A stretch of 64,000 nucleotides of DNA from Bacillus sp. ISL-37 (GCF_018613315.1 NZ_JAGGQL010000003.1:124001-188000), one strand, 5' to 3'. Numbered from the stretch's first letter, positions 28,092 to 37,302 are shown. Made by a program: numbers and translations. Notes: generated by a model not told the origin, from the sequence alone.

Positions 28092-28970
28092 ATGAATATT
28101 AAGTTAATTGAACAGATACAAAGAGAACATCCTGATCTAAGCATTAACGATTTTTATGTTAATGAATTGGGACAGAATAATGACGTCATTATTGTCAATG
28201 AATCTCTGGTTTTCAGGTTTCCTAAATATAAACAAGGGATCATGCAATTAAGAAGAGAAACCGAGATTTTAAAATACATAAAAGATATCGTAACGATGCC
28301 CATTCCGATACCTATATATGAAGCCTTTGATGAGCTAGAACCAGGTAAAGTTTTTACTGGCTATAGATTAATTGAAGGCAATCCTTTGTGGAGGAAAAGT
28401 TTCCTTGAAATCAAGAGTGATGAGCAGCTTAGAGGGCTGGCGTCACAACTGGTTTCTTTTCTTGCAGCAATGCACTCTATTTCTGAAGAAGATTTAGCAG
28501 GTCGGGAATTACAATTGGAGGCACGTCATCCTCGGGAGGAAATGAGTGCTCTTTATGAAAAAATTCAACATAAATTGTTTCCGTTTATGAGTAAGAATTT
28601 TCAAATCAGTGTATCAGAGTCGTTCGAGGATTTTCTAAAAGGAGAGGCACTTTCAAATGTAGATCTTGCCTTGATTCATGGAGATTTCGGTGCTTCCAAC
28701 ATTTTATGGAATTCAGTGACTTGTGAAATTTCCGGTATCATCGATTTTGGTGGGTCTGGTATAGGGGACCCGGCGTATGACTTTGCGGGACTACTCTCCA
28801 GTTTTGGAGAAGATTTTTTTAATAGGTGTATTGATCAATATCCCAACGGTAAAGAAGTAGCTAAGCGTGTTTATTTTTATAAAAGTACCTTTGCACTGCA
28901 GGAGGCACTGCATGGAATAGAGAATGGCGATCGACAGGCTTTTGAAGCTGGTATTCGGGATTATAGATAG
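28092..28970 (+). CDS. Aminoglycoside phosphotransferase-family protein
   Basis: The 292-residue protein has the kinase-like catalytic loop IHGDFGASNILW and metal-binding IIDFGGSGIGDPAYDF of the APH family. Such proteins phosphorylate antibiotics, sugars or unknown small molecules. AGGGAGAAC precedes the ATG. It follows the GNAT gene closely. Its C terminus ends sooner than many relatives but the core is whole. Confidence 0.85.
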   Translation: MNIKLIEQIQREHPDLSINDFYVNELGQNNDVIIVNESLVFRFPKYKQGIMQLRRETEILKYIKDIVTMPIPIPIYEAFDELEPGKVFTGYRLIEGNPLWRKSFLEIKSDEQLRGLASQLVSFLAAMHSISEEDLAGRELQLEARHPREEMSALYEKIQHKLFPFMSKNFQISVSESFEDFLKGEALSNVDLALIHGDFGASNILWNSVTCEISGIIDFGGSGIGDPAYDFAGLLSSFGEDFFNRCIDQYPNGKEVAKRVYFYKSTFALQEALHGIENGDRQAFEAGIRDYR

Positions 28971-29027
28971 TTCTGTCGGAAATCAGATTACGGCTTTCAT
29001 ATTTTTATAGGATGGAATAAGAAAAGA

Positions 29028-29060
29028 ATTGCCGCGGCCAACGCGGCATTCCTCATTTTA
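29028..29060 (+). terminator. Hairpin after the phosphotransferase gene
   Basis: TGCCGC and GCGGCA form a six-base-pair GC-rich stem, but the T tail is interrupted (TTCCTCATTTT), so strength is uncertain. Confidence 0.5.
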
Positions 29061-29233
29061 ACACGATAATTCATATAATTAATTCATCCACATCTTATAT
29101 AATAAATGAAAAGAGGGTACCCCGGCTCGTGATTTGTATTTAAAAGGGTATTACATAATTATGTAGAAGTAATAGATGATTACAAGTTAGGAATATTGAT
29201 AAACTAATTGGTGAATGCGAGGGGGGATACAGA

Positions 29234-30154
29234 TTGATCCAGAGGCTTGGAAACGCACCTTATTTACTTCTGGTTGGTGCTGCATTATTTTGGGGCGGGA
29301 ATGCGGTTGCTGGAAAGTTTCTTGCTGGTTCGCTGCCGCCGGTGACGATTTCGTTCACCCGTCTGGGGATTGGGGTCCTGATCATGTCTCCGGTTATCAT
29401 TAGGCTGTTCAGACATGAAAGGGCAGCCTTAAGAGAGCACTTCAAGCTGCTGTTATTCCTGGCGGTGACGGGGGTAATTGGTTTTAATCTGCTGATTTAT
29501 TGGGCAGTCAACTACACGACGGCGATCAATGCGACATTATTGAATAGTACTAGTCCTCTGTTCATTTTCCTGCTTTCAGCTCTTTTGATCGGAGAAAAAA
29601 TGGAGTTGAAGTACTGGGTGTCGATGGCGATTTCAATGGTCGGTGTGCTGATTGTCATCACGCATGGGTCAGTTGAGAGGATGCTAGCTTTGCAGTTTAA
29701 TATTGGCGATTTGATTATGGTGCTGGCTGTAATTTCGTGGTCTTTATATTCTATTTATATTAAAAAGATTTCCGGGAAGCTGCCATCGCTTGCAATTTTC
29801 GGCTTTACGCTGGCGCTTGGTTTTATGGTGATGATTCCTGCGGTGGCTATTGAGTTGGCGTTCGTTCCGGTCGGTGAAGTGAATCTTGCAGAGTGGAGTG
29901 CTTTATTTTACATAGGAATTTTCCCATCCATATGCTCGTTTTTGTTATGGAATCGTGCGGTTGCAATGATCGGTCCATCGAAAGCATCGATTTCTTTGAA
30001 TCTAATTCCGGTATTTGGTACAGTCGCAGCGTTTTTTATCCTTGGCGAGGTGATTGCCATTCCGCAAATCATTGGCGGCTGCCTTGTTTTTATTGGGGTA
30101 TTCATTACTTCTTTTACGAAAAAGAAAGCAGTGCAGTTGGCAGAAGAAGGTTAG
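29234..30154 (+). CDS. EamA (DMT) family transporter
   Basis: The 306-residue protein has ten or so hydrophobic segments in two EamA halves (LLVGAALFWGGNAVAGKF at the start and ADISWSLYSIYIKKISGK in the second). It probably exports a metabolite. TTG 29234 follows GAGGGGGGAT. It is a single-gene unit ended by a hairpin at 30192. Confidence 0.85.
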   Translation: MIQRLGNAPYLLLVGAALFWGGNAVAGKFLAGSLPPVTISFTRLGIGVLIMSPVIIRLFRHERAALREHFKLLLFLAVTGVIGFNLLIYWAVNYTTAINATLLNSTSPLFIFLLSALLIGEKMELKYWVSMAISMVGVLIVITHGSVERMLALQFNIGDLIMVLAVISWSLYSIYIKKISGKLPSLAIFGFTLALGFMVMIPAVAIELAFVPVGEVNLAEWSALFYIGIFPSICSFLLWNRAVAMIGPSKASISLNLIPVFGTVAAFFILGEVIAIPQIIGGCLVFIGVFITSFTKKKAVQLAEEG

Positions 30155-30191
30155 ATTTGACTGGACAGCGCAAAAAATATATAAACTTTGA

Positions 30192-30218
30192 AACAGCGAT
30201 TTGTTCGCTGTTTTTTTG
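30192..30218 (+). terminator. Terminator after the EamA gene
   Basis: AACAGCGA and TCGCTGTT pair around a four- to five-base loop, followed by TTTTTTG. Confidence 0.82.
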
Positions 30219-30424
30219 TGCCTGTTTTACTGTTTCTATGACTTTTTTAATAGATGAAGGGTCTAAAGGCTTATTCAAGTGCTTGTCTTATATTGTCAAA
30301 ACATTCATACTTTTTACACTATTAAAATGTTGCTAAGTTACTATATCCTTTATTTAGCGTCCCGAAATGTATGAGAAGGAGGGGTGAAAAGGGGCGACGA
30401 CTTTTTGGAAAGGGGATACATAAA

Positions 30425-31552
30425 ATGGTTAAAAGATTAATGAAAATCGCAACGGCTGCCTTGATCCTTGTGCTTGCGTTCAGCTCAGCTGCATATGCAG
30501 CGCTACAGCCTGGAGGGCCATCTACAAATGGTAATACTAACATTAACAGTACCCTCTCTTACAATGAAGTGATCAAAATCCTTGAAGACATCGAGAGAAG
30601 CAGCAAGGGAAAGGTTGAGGTATCGACACTTGACCAGTATGGAAAGTCAGAACAGGGCAGAAGTATTTATGTTGCAAAAGTTGGGACAGGCTCTCAAAAA
30701 ATTTGGATTCAGGCTCAAATCCATGGTAACGAGAAATTGGTAACCGAAGCAGCACTTCAGCTTTTAAAAACGTATGCGAAAAGCGGAGACAAGGATGTTG
30801 AAAAGGTGCTTGAAGAGGCAACTCTTTATTTCATCCCAATGTATAATCCCGATGGAGCAGAAATGAACATCCGCCATACGAAATTGACTGACAGCGGAAA
30901 ATTAATCGACTTAAACCGTGATTGGACTCTTGAAGGCTTTGAGGCCGCAGAATCAGAAGTAGTCTACGCCTACTGGGCCGACGTTAAGCCAGATTTCGCC
31001 ATCGACCTACACCATCAGGGATTTAAGCAAGTGTATGGAACAGACGAATCTACATCGTTCTCCCTTGGCATCTCACTTGCCCCGGATGGTCCTACACTTC
31101 CTGGTACAGGATATAATGACATCACAAAGCAGATGATGGCCTATGTCTATGATGATTTGAAAGATTATGGCTATACACATATTGACCGCTACCAGGTCGC
31201 CATCGATAGAGAAGCAGGAACAGCCTACGATATCGATATCAAGGGTGGCGTTGTATCAGCTATGATGATGGGGCTGAACTACAAGGATCTGAACCCGGAT
31301 AACCACAGCCATCCAGCCGTATTCTTTGAAACAAAAGGAAATTCCACTGATGGAAGCCTTGGGCAAAAATCAAATGGCTACCTGACAAAGCAGAATTACC
31401 TGGCATTGAAATCGCTGGTGCACGGTTATGTAACTGGAGAAGTCGAAAAGGTGAATCCAGAAGACTGGTATAACATCCCGTATTATCCTCTTGCAGGGTA
31501 CATGACGGATTATAATGGATTTGTACCTGTTGGATCTGGCAGCGGCTACTAA
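30425..31552 (+). CDS. Secreted M14-family zinc carboxypeptidase
   Basis: The 375-residue protein has a signal peptide (KRLMKIATAALILVLAF... cleaved after AYA). The catalytic domain has HGNE (zinc ligands), DLNRDW, DLHHQG (third zinc ligand) and FFETKG (catalytic Glu), the M14 carboxypeptidase pattern. It should act outside the cell on peptides. The frame opens at 30371 but ATG 30425 follows AAAGGGGA, so the longer start is rejected. The last residues are Gly/Ser-rich (GSGSGY). Confidence 0.87.
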   Translation: MVKRLMKIATAALILVLAFSSAAYAALQPGGPSTNGNTNINSTLSYNEVIKILEDIERSSKGKVEVSTLDQYGKSEQGRSIYVAKVGTGSQKIWIQAQIHGNEKLVTEAALQLLKTYAKSGDKDVEKVLEEATLYFIPMYNPDGAEMNIRHTKLTDSGKLIDLNRDWTLEGFEAAESEVVYAYWADVKPDFAIDLHHQGFKQVYGTDESTSFSLGISLAPDGPTLPGTGYNDITKQMMAYVYDDLKDYGYTHIDRYQVAIDREAGTAYDIDIKGGVVSAMMMGLNYKDLNPDNHSHPAVFFETKGNSTDGSLGQKSNGYLTKQNYLALKSLVHGYVTGEVEKVNPEDWYNIPYYPLAGYMTDYNGFVPVGSGSGY

Positions 31553-31562
31553 TAGTTTTGTA

Positions 31563-31604
31563 AGGAAGTGTCTCAATTTTATGATTGGGACACTTTCTTT
31601 TTGA
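31563..31604 (+). terminator. Terminator after the carboxypeptidase gene
   Basis: AAGTGTCTCAAT and ATTGGGACACTT form a long stem with one G-T pair and a six-base loop, followed by TCTTTTTG. Confidence 0.8.
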
Positions 31605-31708
31605 TTGTGTCCGAAACACTATTAAAAAGGAAATTTCCTTGTTGAGGCGAACTTATTAGGTATTGAATTTATTTTTTTAAAAAGGATGCAAACCTAAAAG
31701 GAGGCCGT

Positions 31709-32533
31709 ATGGAGTCTTTAAAGCCTATTAAAAGAAGCCCTGTGAGAATTTATCTTGGGAAAAAGTATTACCGTTCCAAAAGATATTTGGATTGGATCTT
31801 CGGGAACAAGAAATTCTCTGTGAAAAAAGAAGATCGTCCGCTGAAACATCAGGTTTTCACCCATCAAACTTTACTTCTTCGAGAATTGAAGGATGTTGAT
31901 ATGTGGTTACAGCATAACAAGGTGAAGAATCTCAAGATCGCTACCCAAAAGCTGAATAAAGTGATCATCCGGCCCGGCGAAACCTTCTCTTATTGGCGGT
32001 TACTTGGAAATACCACGAAGAGCAAAGGCTATGTAGATGGAATGATCCTTCATTATGGCAAGGTTACGACAGGAGTTGGCGGGGGTCTATGCCAATTATC
32101 GAACTTGATTTATTGGATGACTTTACACACTCCATTAACTATTACAGAAAGATATCGGCATAGCTACGATGTTTTTCCAGATTCCAAGAGAAGTCAGCCT
32201 TTTGGCAGTGGAGCCACTTGTGCTTTTAATTACCTGGACCTGCAAATTAAAAATGAGACGAATAACACCTATCAATTAGTTGTTTATTTGAATGACACCC
32301 ATTTAGTTGGTGAATGGAGGTCTGAGTCCCAACCGATCCAAACGTATGAAGTGTATGAACGGGAGCATTTAATTACTCGGGAATACTGGGGAGGATATGT
32401 AAGACATAATACCATTCACCGCAAGGTATTTAACAAGGAGAAAATACAAATCGATGATGAGTTTGTTACTGAAAATCACGCTATAATGATGTATGAGCCT
32501 TTGCTGGAGCAACAGGCTGAGAAAGTTAATTAA
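31709..32533 (+). CDS. vanW: VanW family protein
   Basis: The 274-residue protein carries the VanW signature: KLNKVIIRPGETFSYWRLLG, GGGLCQLSNLIYW and RHSYDVFPDS, followed by FGSGATCAFNYLDLQI. VanW was named from vancomycin-resistance clusters, but its role is unknown, and many copies occur without van genes as here. AAGGAGGC precedes the ATG. Confidence 0.88.
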   Translation: MESLKPIKRSPVRIYLGKKYYRSKRYLDWIFGNKKFSVKKEDRPLKHQVFTHQTLLLRELKDVDMWLQHNKVKNLKIATQKLNKVIIRPGETFSYWRLLGNTTKSKGYVDGMILHYGKVTTGVGGGLCQLSNLIYWMTLHTPLTITERYRHSYDVFPDSKRSQPFGSGATCAFNYLDLQIKNETNNTYQLVVYLNDTHLVGEWRSESQPIQTYEVYEREHLITREYWGGYVRHNTIHRKVFNKEKIQIDDEFVTENHAIMMYEPLLEQQAEKVN

Positions 32534-32612
32534 GATTACATAAGGTATTTTTAAAAAAAGATCTAGTAAATGTGTAGGGGATTAAATAGAGTTTTAATTA
32601 GGAGGATTACAT

Positions 32613-33482
32613 ATGTACGTAGAAGGTTTTGTGGAGGTTACCGGCGGGAGAGTCTGGTATGAAATTTACAATAAAGACGCGGAAGGGACCCCTGTTGTTA
32701 TTTTACATGGTGGGCCAGGGTCTTCGACTTATTCGTTAAAAGGTTTGAAGGCGCTTGGCAAGGATCGGCCTGTTGTCATGTATGACCAGCTTGGCTGCGG
32801 GAAGTCGGATCGTCCGGATGATCTGTCGCTTTGGAATATTGACCGGTTTGTTGAGGAGCTCGGTCAGGTTCGTGAGGCGCTAAAGCTTGATGAAGTTCAT
32901 ATTCTTGGACACTCATGGGGTACGACTTTGGCAGCAGCTTATGTGCTGACAAAGCCAAGCGGCGTGAAGAGCGTGATTTTTTCAAGTCCGTGTTTGAGTG
33001 CGCCGTTGTGGGAAGAAGATCAGAAGCGGAATATCGCCAAGCTGCCGGAAGACGTGCAGGAGACGATCATTCGTTGTGAGGAAAGCGGTGAGACGGACTC
33101 TGAAGAGTTTAAGGCTGCAATCAAGGTGTTTAACAAGGAATTTGTTTTCCGTGGTGAGCCGGATTTGGAATGGCTGAAAGCTGGAGCTGGCATGAAGAAC
33201 CCAGTCGTATATGAAACGATGTGGGGGCCATCTGAATTTACAGTGAAGGGCAATCTGAAGACTTTCGATTGCACACCGCAATTGGGAGAAATCGAGTGTC
33301 CAACGCTATATACATGTGGCCGGTTTGATGAGGCGACACCTGAATCCACAGAGTATTATGCAAGGCTGACGCCAGGGTCTGAATTCCGTGTTTTTGAAAA
33401 AAGTGCCCACATGCCTTATATGGAGGAGCCGCAGGAGTATCTGCAGGTGATTGGTGATTTTTTAAAAAATTTACGGGCTTAA
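32613..33482 (+). CDS. Prolyl iminopeptidase-family alpha/beta hydrolase
   Basis: The 289-residue protein has HGGPG (residues 32-36, oxyanion region), a nucleophile elbow GHSWGTT with Ser101, an Asp in GRFDEATPE and a His in KSAHMPY. This order is that of proline iminopeptidases of the S33 family, which release N-terminal proline. Other hydrolase activities are possible. TTAGGAGG precedes the ATG. No signal peptide is seen. Confidence 0.86.
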   Translation: MYVEGFVEVTGGRVWYEIYNKDAEGTPVVILHGGPGSSTYSLKGLKALGKDRPVVMYDQLGCGKSDRPDDLSLWNIDRFVEELGQVREALKLDEVHILGHSWGTTLAAAYVLTKPSGVKSVIFSSPCLSAPLWEEDQKRNIAKLPEDVQETIIRCEESGETDSEEFKAAIKVFNKEFVFRGEPDLEWLKAGAGMKNPVVYETMWGPSEFTVKGNLKTFDCTPQLGEIECPTLYTCGRFDEATPESTEYYARLTPGSEFRVFEKSAHMPYMEEPQEYLQVIGDFLKNLRA

Positions 33483-33526
33483 ATCTTTGTCCTTTTCATG
33501 GAAGTTAATCATTTGGGGGAGAAAAA

Positions 33527-34135
33527 GTGCTTCATTTATACGTAATCAGACATGGTGAAACGGCATGGAATATAGAGAAAAGAAGCCAGGGCCGCCTGGA
33601 TTCCGCACTTACGGATAAAGGAAAAGAAGATGCCCGTTCATTGGGTAAACGACTTAAAGCTACCGAGTTCTGCCAGATCATTTCTTCACCAAGCGGCCGA
33701 ACGTTGGAAACAGCAAGACTTGTAAAAAGGGATAGGGCTATTCCGTTGATGACAGATGACAGGCTGATGGAGATTGATCTCGGTCCGTGGCAAGGGAAAA
33801 CGGATACCGAAGTTAAAGATTTGTACCCAGAAGCATACGATGCCTATTGGAACGAACCGGAAGCCTTTGCTGGTGAAGGTGGTGAAACATTTTTACAAGT
33901 CCAGGGAAGGTTATTAGAGTTTTTGGACGACATTGAAAAGAAGTTTAAAGATGGAAATGTACTGATTGTTACGCATGGAGTCGTCATCAAGACTCTTTAC
34001 CTTCTCTGCCGAAATGATTCGATAAAACAATTATGGGATCCGCCATTTATTCATGGTACAAGCTTAACGATTTTAACAGTCGAGAATAGTAAAAAAGAGC
34101 TCCAGCTTGAAGCATGTATATCACACTGTTCCTAA
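33527..34135 (+). CDS. Histidine phosphatase family protein
   Basis: The 202-residue protein has VIRHGETAWNIEKRSQGR at the start and a second catalytic histidine in VTHGVVIK. It is a phosphatase or phosphoglycerate mutase-like enzyme; the substrate is unknown. The start is GTG 33527, after GGGGGAG. It lies 44 bases after the hydrolase gene on the same strand. Confidence 0.86.
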   Translation: MLHLYVIRHGETAWNIEKRSQGRLDSALTDKGKEDARSLGKRLKATEFCQIISSPSGRTLETARLVKRDRAIPLMTDDRLMEIDLGPWQGKTDTEVKDLYPEAYDAYWNEPEAFAGEGGETFLQVQGRLLEFLDDIEKKFKDGNVLIVTHGVVIKTLYLLCRNDSIKQLWDPPFIHGTSLTILTVENSKKELQLEACISHCS

Positions 34136-34231
34136 CTGGCTAAATCGTTAGGTGTGACTTTTCTTATACTGCTTCGTAACCCCTTTATGCTATGTTAACA
34201 GTGTTAATTAAGTCATAAAGGAGTTTTTCTC

Positions 34232-34471
34232 ATGAGCTGTGGATGTTCTAGATTAGAAGATGGCAAAGCAATTGTTGACCATGTGATGAGTAAAGGTAAG
34301 GAAAAGATAAAGCCACGCGTCGCGCACCAGATCGCTTGCGAATGCGGTGAAATGTTCACGATGGAAGCGGTAATCACAAACTGCCCAAGCTGCGGTATGA
34401 CATACGGCGTCACACCATGCAGTTCCGGTGATATCAATAAGGTAAAAGCTGCAGGAATTCAATACGCATAA
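34232..34471 (+). CDS. Small cysteine-rich zinc-ribbon protein
   Basis: The 79-residue protein has seven Cys, including MSCGC at the start and CECGEMF...CPSCGMTYG, a zinc-ribbon arrangement. AAAGGAG precedes the ATG. Function unknown. Confidence 0.65.
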   Translation: MSCGCSRLEDGKAIVDHVMSKGKEKIKPRVAHQIACECGEMFTMEAVITNCPSCGMTYGVTPCSSGDINKVKAAGIQYA

Positions 34472-34475
34472 TGAA

Positions 34476-34510
34476 AAAATCTCTCGAGATGTCGAGGGAT
34501 TTTTTTTTGG
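34476..34510 (+). terminator. Terminator after the zinc-ribbon gene
   Basis: AAATCTCTCGA and TCGAGGGATTT (one G-T pair) form the stem, followed by TTTTTTT. Confidence 0.8.
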
Positions 34511-34604
34511 GTTTTGGCGGGGATCCTGGAAAAACGGATGGAGTTGTATGAATTATACGCAGTAAACTGTTACTGGTGGTTAATGCCCTCTCTTCAATAG
34601 GTTA

Positions 34605-34784
34605 TTAGATCGCTGATTCTGATTCATCAACAAGTGCAAAATGAGTTTTAAAAACGGTATGCTTTTTACCAAGTTTGTTGGTCACTATATAAGTCGTGTC
34701 AAACTCTCTTTCCACTACATAAATTTCGCCTACGCTGAATTCCATCTCAAGACCTTCGTTATTCTTGCATATGACTTTACGCAT
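34605..34784 (-). CDS. Small protein, unknown function
   Basis: A 59-residue frame begins MRKVICKNNEGLEMEF and ends in KTHFALVDESESAI. TAGGAGG lies just before its ATG on the minus strand, a strong site. The strands and charge balance look like a real small beta-rich protein. No family recognised. Confidence 0.62.
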   Translation of the reverse strand: MRKVICKNNEGLEMEFSVGEIYVVEREFDTTYIVTNKLGKKHTVFKTHFALVDESESAI

Positions 34785-34991
34785 AATTAGCCTCCTAGGA
34801 ATTGAATCACTGTTCTATACATTTCGTAAGGTGTTTAGTTTTTATGTCCGGTTTGGATTTTAATGGCGATATGAGTCGGCTGTTCAATCACTGGTTACTG
34901 ATCAGTTTGTTATTTCGTTCGTGATTTTGAGGGCTTGTTTTTTTTAAAAATAGGCTTCGAAAAAATGGTAAAAAACACGCATTTTTTCCAA

Positions 34992-35107
34992 TTCGCCAAT
35001 AAAGTTGTGAAAACCGCCAATATAATCATTTTTTCGCCAATAAAAATAAATTATCGCCAATAAAAAGTTAAAATCGCCAATAAAATCGAATTTTCGCCAA
35101 TAAAAAT
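34992..35107 (+). repeat. Six-unit 20-bp tandem array with CGCCAATAAAA core
   Basis: CGCCAAT recurs at 34994, 35015, 35035, 35055, 35075 and 35095, with a spacing of 20 or 21 bases. TCGCCAATAAAA is the constant core and the rest is AT-rich and variable. It lies 100 bases upstream of the DUF4145 gene. Function unknown. Confidence 0.82.
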
Positions 35108-35207
35108 TTTTAAGGACTCAAAGGCTGACTTCCAATTTCCGGTTTAAGCAAAAAAGAGTCTATAAATATGATAAAATCTTAGGAGACTGCAATCGGGGGA
35201 TCATGTA

Positions 35208-36743
35208 ATGAATACAAATACATATTTTTATCAATTTTTAGAGCCGATTTCAAAGGAATTGGCATTGCTGGCCAAGGAATTAGAAAATAGTATCTTTTCC
35301 AGCCCAAGAACGATGCTGACTCATTCGCGGGTGTTTATTGAAAATATCTTGCAGCAGGTAACGAAAGCAGAGGGGATGCCAGAGGACCCGCGGACTGGTT
35401 TGAAGGAACGGCTGGATCTGCTCAATGATCAGGGCTATTTAATTCCTGAGATTCGCGATGCCCTGCATTTGGTGCGGAGAATGGGAAACCAGGCGGCACA
35501 TGATGCGAGGATGTTCCGCTTTTCCGAGGCGCTTTTATCGTGGGAAGCTTTGTATAGCATTGTGAAATGGTATGTTGAGGTGTACGGTCCGGTTGATGTG
35601 AACGTGCCGGAATATCAGGACCCTTCTCCCCAGGCAGAAAAAACGTTTGATATGTCGGAGCTTGAGGTCAGGTTGAAGGGTTTGGAGGATCTGTTGAAAA
35701 ATCCTCCTCCTCAACAAGCTGAAACTCCAGCGAGGGAAGAAGTAGCAGTGGCTGTTGCTGCTCCTGAAGTTGGGGTTCAGGAAACGCCTGGGTTTACGCC
35801 AATCCGGACGATCACTTATAAAGGAAGGTCGCTTGAGATTCCTTACTTCCTGCGTGATGCTTTTCTCTTGCCGCAGCGATTTGATAAATCGGAAACCTTC
35901 CTGATTCGTCTTGGTGCTGAACAGGAAGCGCGGATCATGAGCGAGCTGCCAGGTGATCTCGAGGGTTTGCACAAGAATGTGAAACGTTATAACGAGAAGA
36001 ATGATGAGCAGTTTTTCGAAGAGCTTGGAACCTTCATTGAAGAAGAGAAAGTTCGCAGAAACCTCACATTGAAGCGTCAAGGGGAACTGTTTTTCTTTTA
36101 CAAGGCGAGTCATATTGTCGTGACGGAAGAATTGAAAAAAGTTCCGCTAACTGCAGAGGAATTCACGGGTATTCCAAGTTTGTTAAGGCAATTGAATGAG
36201 GACCAGATTTACACAGTCGGTCAGCTTCCAATGGAGCTTGTGATTTTAGCGAAGTATGCCAATGTTGGAGTAGGGACTGTCGAGAAATTGTTCGACCAGC
36301 TGAAGGCAAAGGTTAAAGACAAGTCTGTGTATGCTGATGACGACACTTCAACAGAGCGGAAAAGCTTCAAGAAGTGGGAATCCTTATATGTAAAAGTAAA
36401 GCTAAATGGTGGTCAATCAGTTATTGAGGGCTCTAGCGTTCCAGCGATTTGGAAGGAAGCGTTGAAATGGATTGAGGCCTATCGTCTGCCACTGCATGAC
36501 CTGGTTAAAGCAGGGGTCATTCTTGGGTCTACCGATAATGGCAAGCGTTATGGTATTGCCCTCCAGCCGATCCATCCAGATCAAAGGCCATTTACGCAGC
36601 TTCATACTTATCAGTCTCAACTTACAGGTGAAGTATATTATCTAGAAACGAAGATTAATCCAAAGTTGGGCCTTGAGACATTGAGTAAGGTTTTGACTCG
36701 ATTGGGTGTTGAGGTGGATATCCCGCTTTTGAAGGGTGAATAG
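35208..36743 (+). CDS. DUF4145 domain protein with helix-hairpin-helix-like segment
   Basis: The 511-residue protein opens with a DUF4145-like helical domain (about residues 1-125; MGNQAAHDARMFRFSEALLSW is characteristic), a Pro/Glu-rich linker (about 140-200) and a C-terminal part with EDQIYTVGQLPMELVILAK and NVGVGTVEKLFDQLK, which resembles the helix-hairpin-helix of RNA polymerase alpha C-terminal domains. DUF4145 is found in restriction and defence proteins, but no partner is next to this gene. GGGGGATC precedes the ATG. Function unknown; nucleic-acid contact is inferred. Confidence 0.75.
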   Translation: MNTNTYFYQFLEPISKELALLAKELENSIFSSPRTMLTHSRVFIENILQQVTKAEGMPEDPRTGLKERLDLLNDQGYLIPEIRDALHLVRRMGNQAAHDARMFRFSEALLSWEALYSIVKWYVEVYGPVDVNVPEYQDPSPQAEKTFDMSELEVRLKGLEDLLKNPPPQQAETPAREEVAVAVAAPEVGVQETPGFTPIRTITYKGRSLEIPYFLRDAFLLPQRFDKSETFLIRLGAEQEARIMSELPGDLEGLHKNVKRYNEKNDEQFFEELGTFIEEEKVRRNLTLKRQGELFFFYKASHIVVTEELKKVPLTAEEFTGIPSLLRQLNEDQIYTVGQLPMELVILAKYANVGVGTVEKLFDQLKAKVKDKSVYADDDTSTERKSFKKWESLYVKVKLNGGQSVIEGSSVPAIWKEALKWIEAYRLPLHDLVKAGVILGSTDNGKRYGIALQPIHPDQRPFTQLHTYQSQLTGEVYYLETKINPKLGLETLSKVLTRLGVEVDIPLLKGE

Positions 36744-36754
36744 TAAACGACAGA

Positions 36755-36785
36755 CTGCCGTGGTGACGCCACGGCAGTATTTTAG
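36755..36785 (+). terminator. Bidirectional terminator
   Basis: CTGCCGTGG and CCACGGCAG form a nine-base-pair stem around TGACG. Ends the DUF4145 gene and probably also the small minus-strand gene. Confidence 0.75.
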
Positions 36786-36792
36786 CATTATG

Positions 36793-36918
36793 TTACTTCC
36801 TCTTTTGGGCTTTCAACTTGTTCATTTCCAGTTCAGCTGCATATTCCTCTTGCGATTTACCTTGCTTGAAGCTTTCAGATTGGATTTTCCTGAACTTGTT
36901 GTCATTTTGATTTGGCAT
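36793..36918 (-). CDS. Small hydrophilic protein
   Basis: A 41-residue frame on the minus strand (MPNQNDNKFRKIQSESFKQ, then EEYAAELEMNKLKAQKRK) has AAAGGAGGT right before its ATG. It is rich in Lys, Gln and Glu, as in many small spore or cytosolic proteins of Bacillus, but I cannot name a family. Confidence 0.65.
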   Translation of the reverse strand: MPNQNDNKFRKIQSESFKQGKSQEEYAAELEMNKLKAQKRK

Positions 36919-37057
36919 GAAAAAACCTCCTTTTTATTATGAGTATTTTGTTCAAAGTCTGGAGGATTATTCTGTCATTCAGAAGTAGAAAAATAGAAAC
37001 TATAATTAGCTGGTTAAATTTCTCATAATTCTATATTATTTTGCTATTCCGGATATA

Positions 37058-37097
37058 ATGAAAGCGCTTTACATGTGAAGCTTTTCACAAGTATAAT
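37058..37097 (+). promoter_or_regulatory. Sigma-A-type promoter with cre-like site and inner palindrome
   Basis: TTTACA (37068-37073) and TATAAT (37092-37097) are 18 bases apart. TGAAAGCGCTTTA overlaps the -35 box and fits the CcpA cre consensus except near its last positions. TGTGAA and TTCACA, separated by GCTT, fill the spacer. I infer carbon-source control and perhaps a second repressor. Confidence 0.6.
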
Positions 37098-37140
37098 AAG
37101 AGTGTAAATAAAACATTATTCATTTCCGGGAGGAATCGCA

Positions 37141-37287
37141 ATGTTAGCTGACCTTATTTATGAATTAAAGAGCTGGTGGATTGGAGATTTACCAAGGGTC
37201 GGAAATGAGGAATTTGAAAGAGTCGAATCAAAGCATACGAGAGTTCATCACGATGAAGATATATATGAAATCATTCGAGTGCATTAA
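37141..37287 (+). CDS. Small protein, unknown function
   Basis: A 48-residue frame (MLADLIYELKSWWIGDLPR, later HHDEDIYEIIRVH) follows GGGAGGAATCGC, a strong ribosome site. A well-formed promoter lies upstream and a terminator downstream, so it is a real transcription unit. No family recognised. Confidence 0.68.
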   Translation: MLADLIYELKSWWIGDLPRVGNEEFERVESKHTRVHHDEDIYEIIRVH

Positions 37288-37302
37288 AAGCACAGCAATC
37301 TG

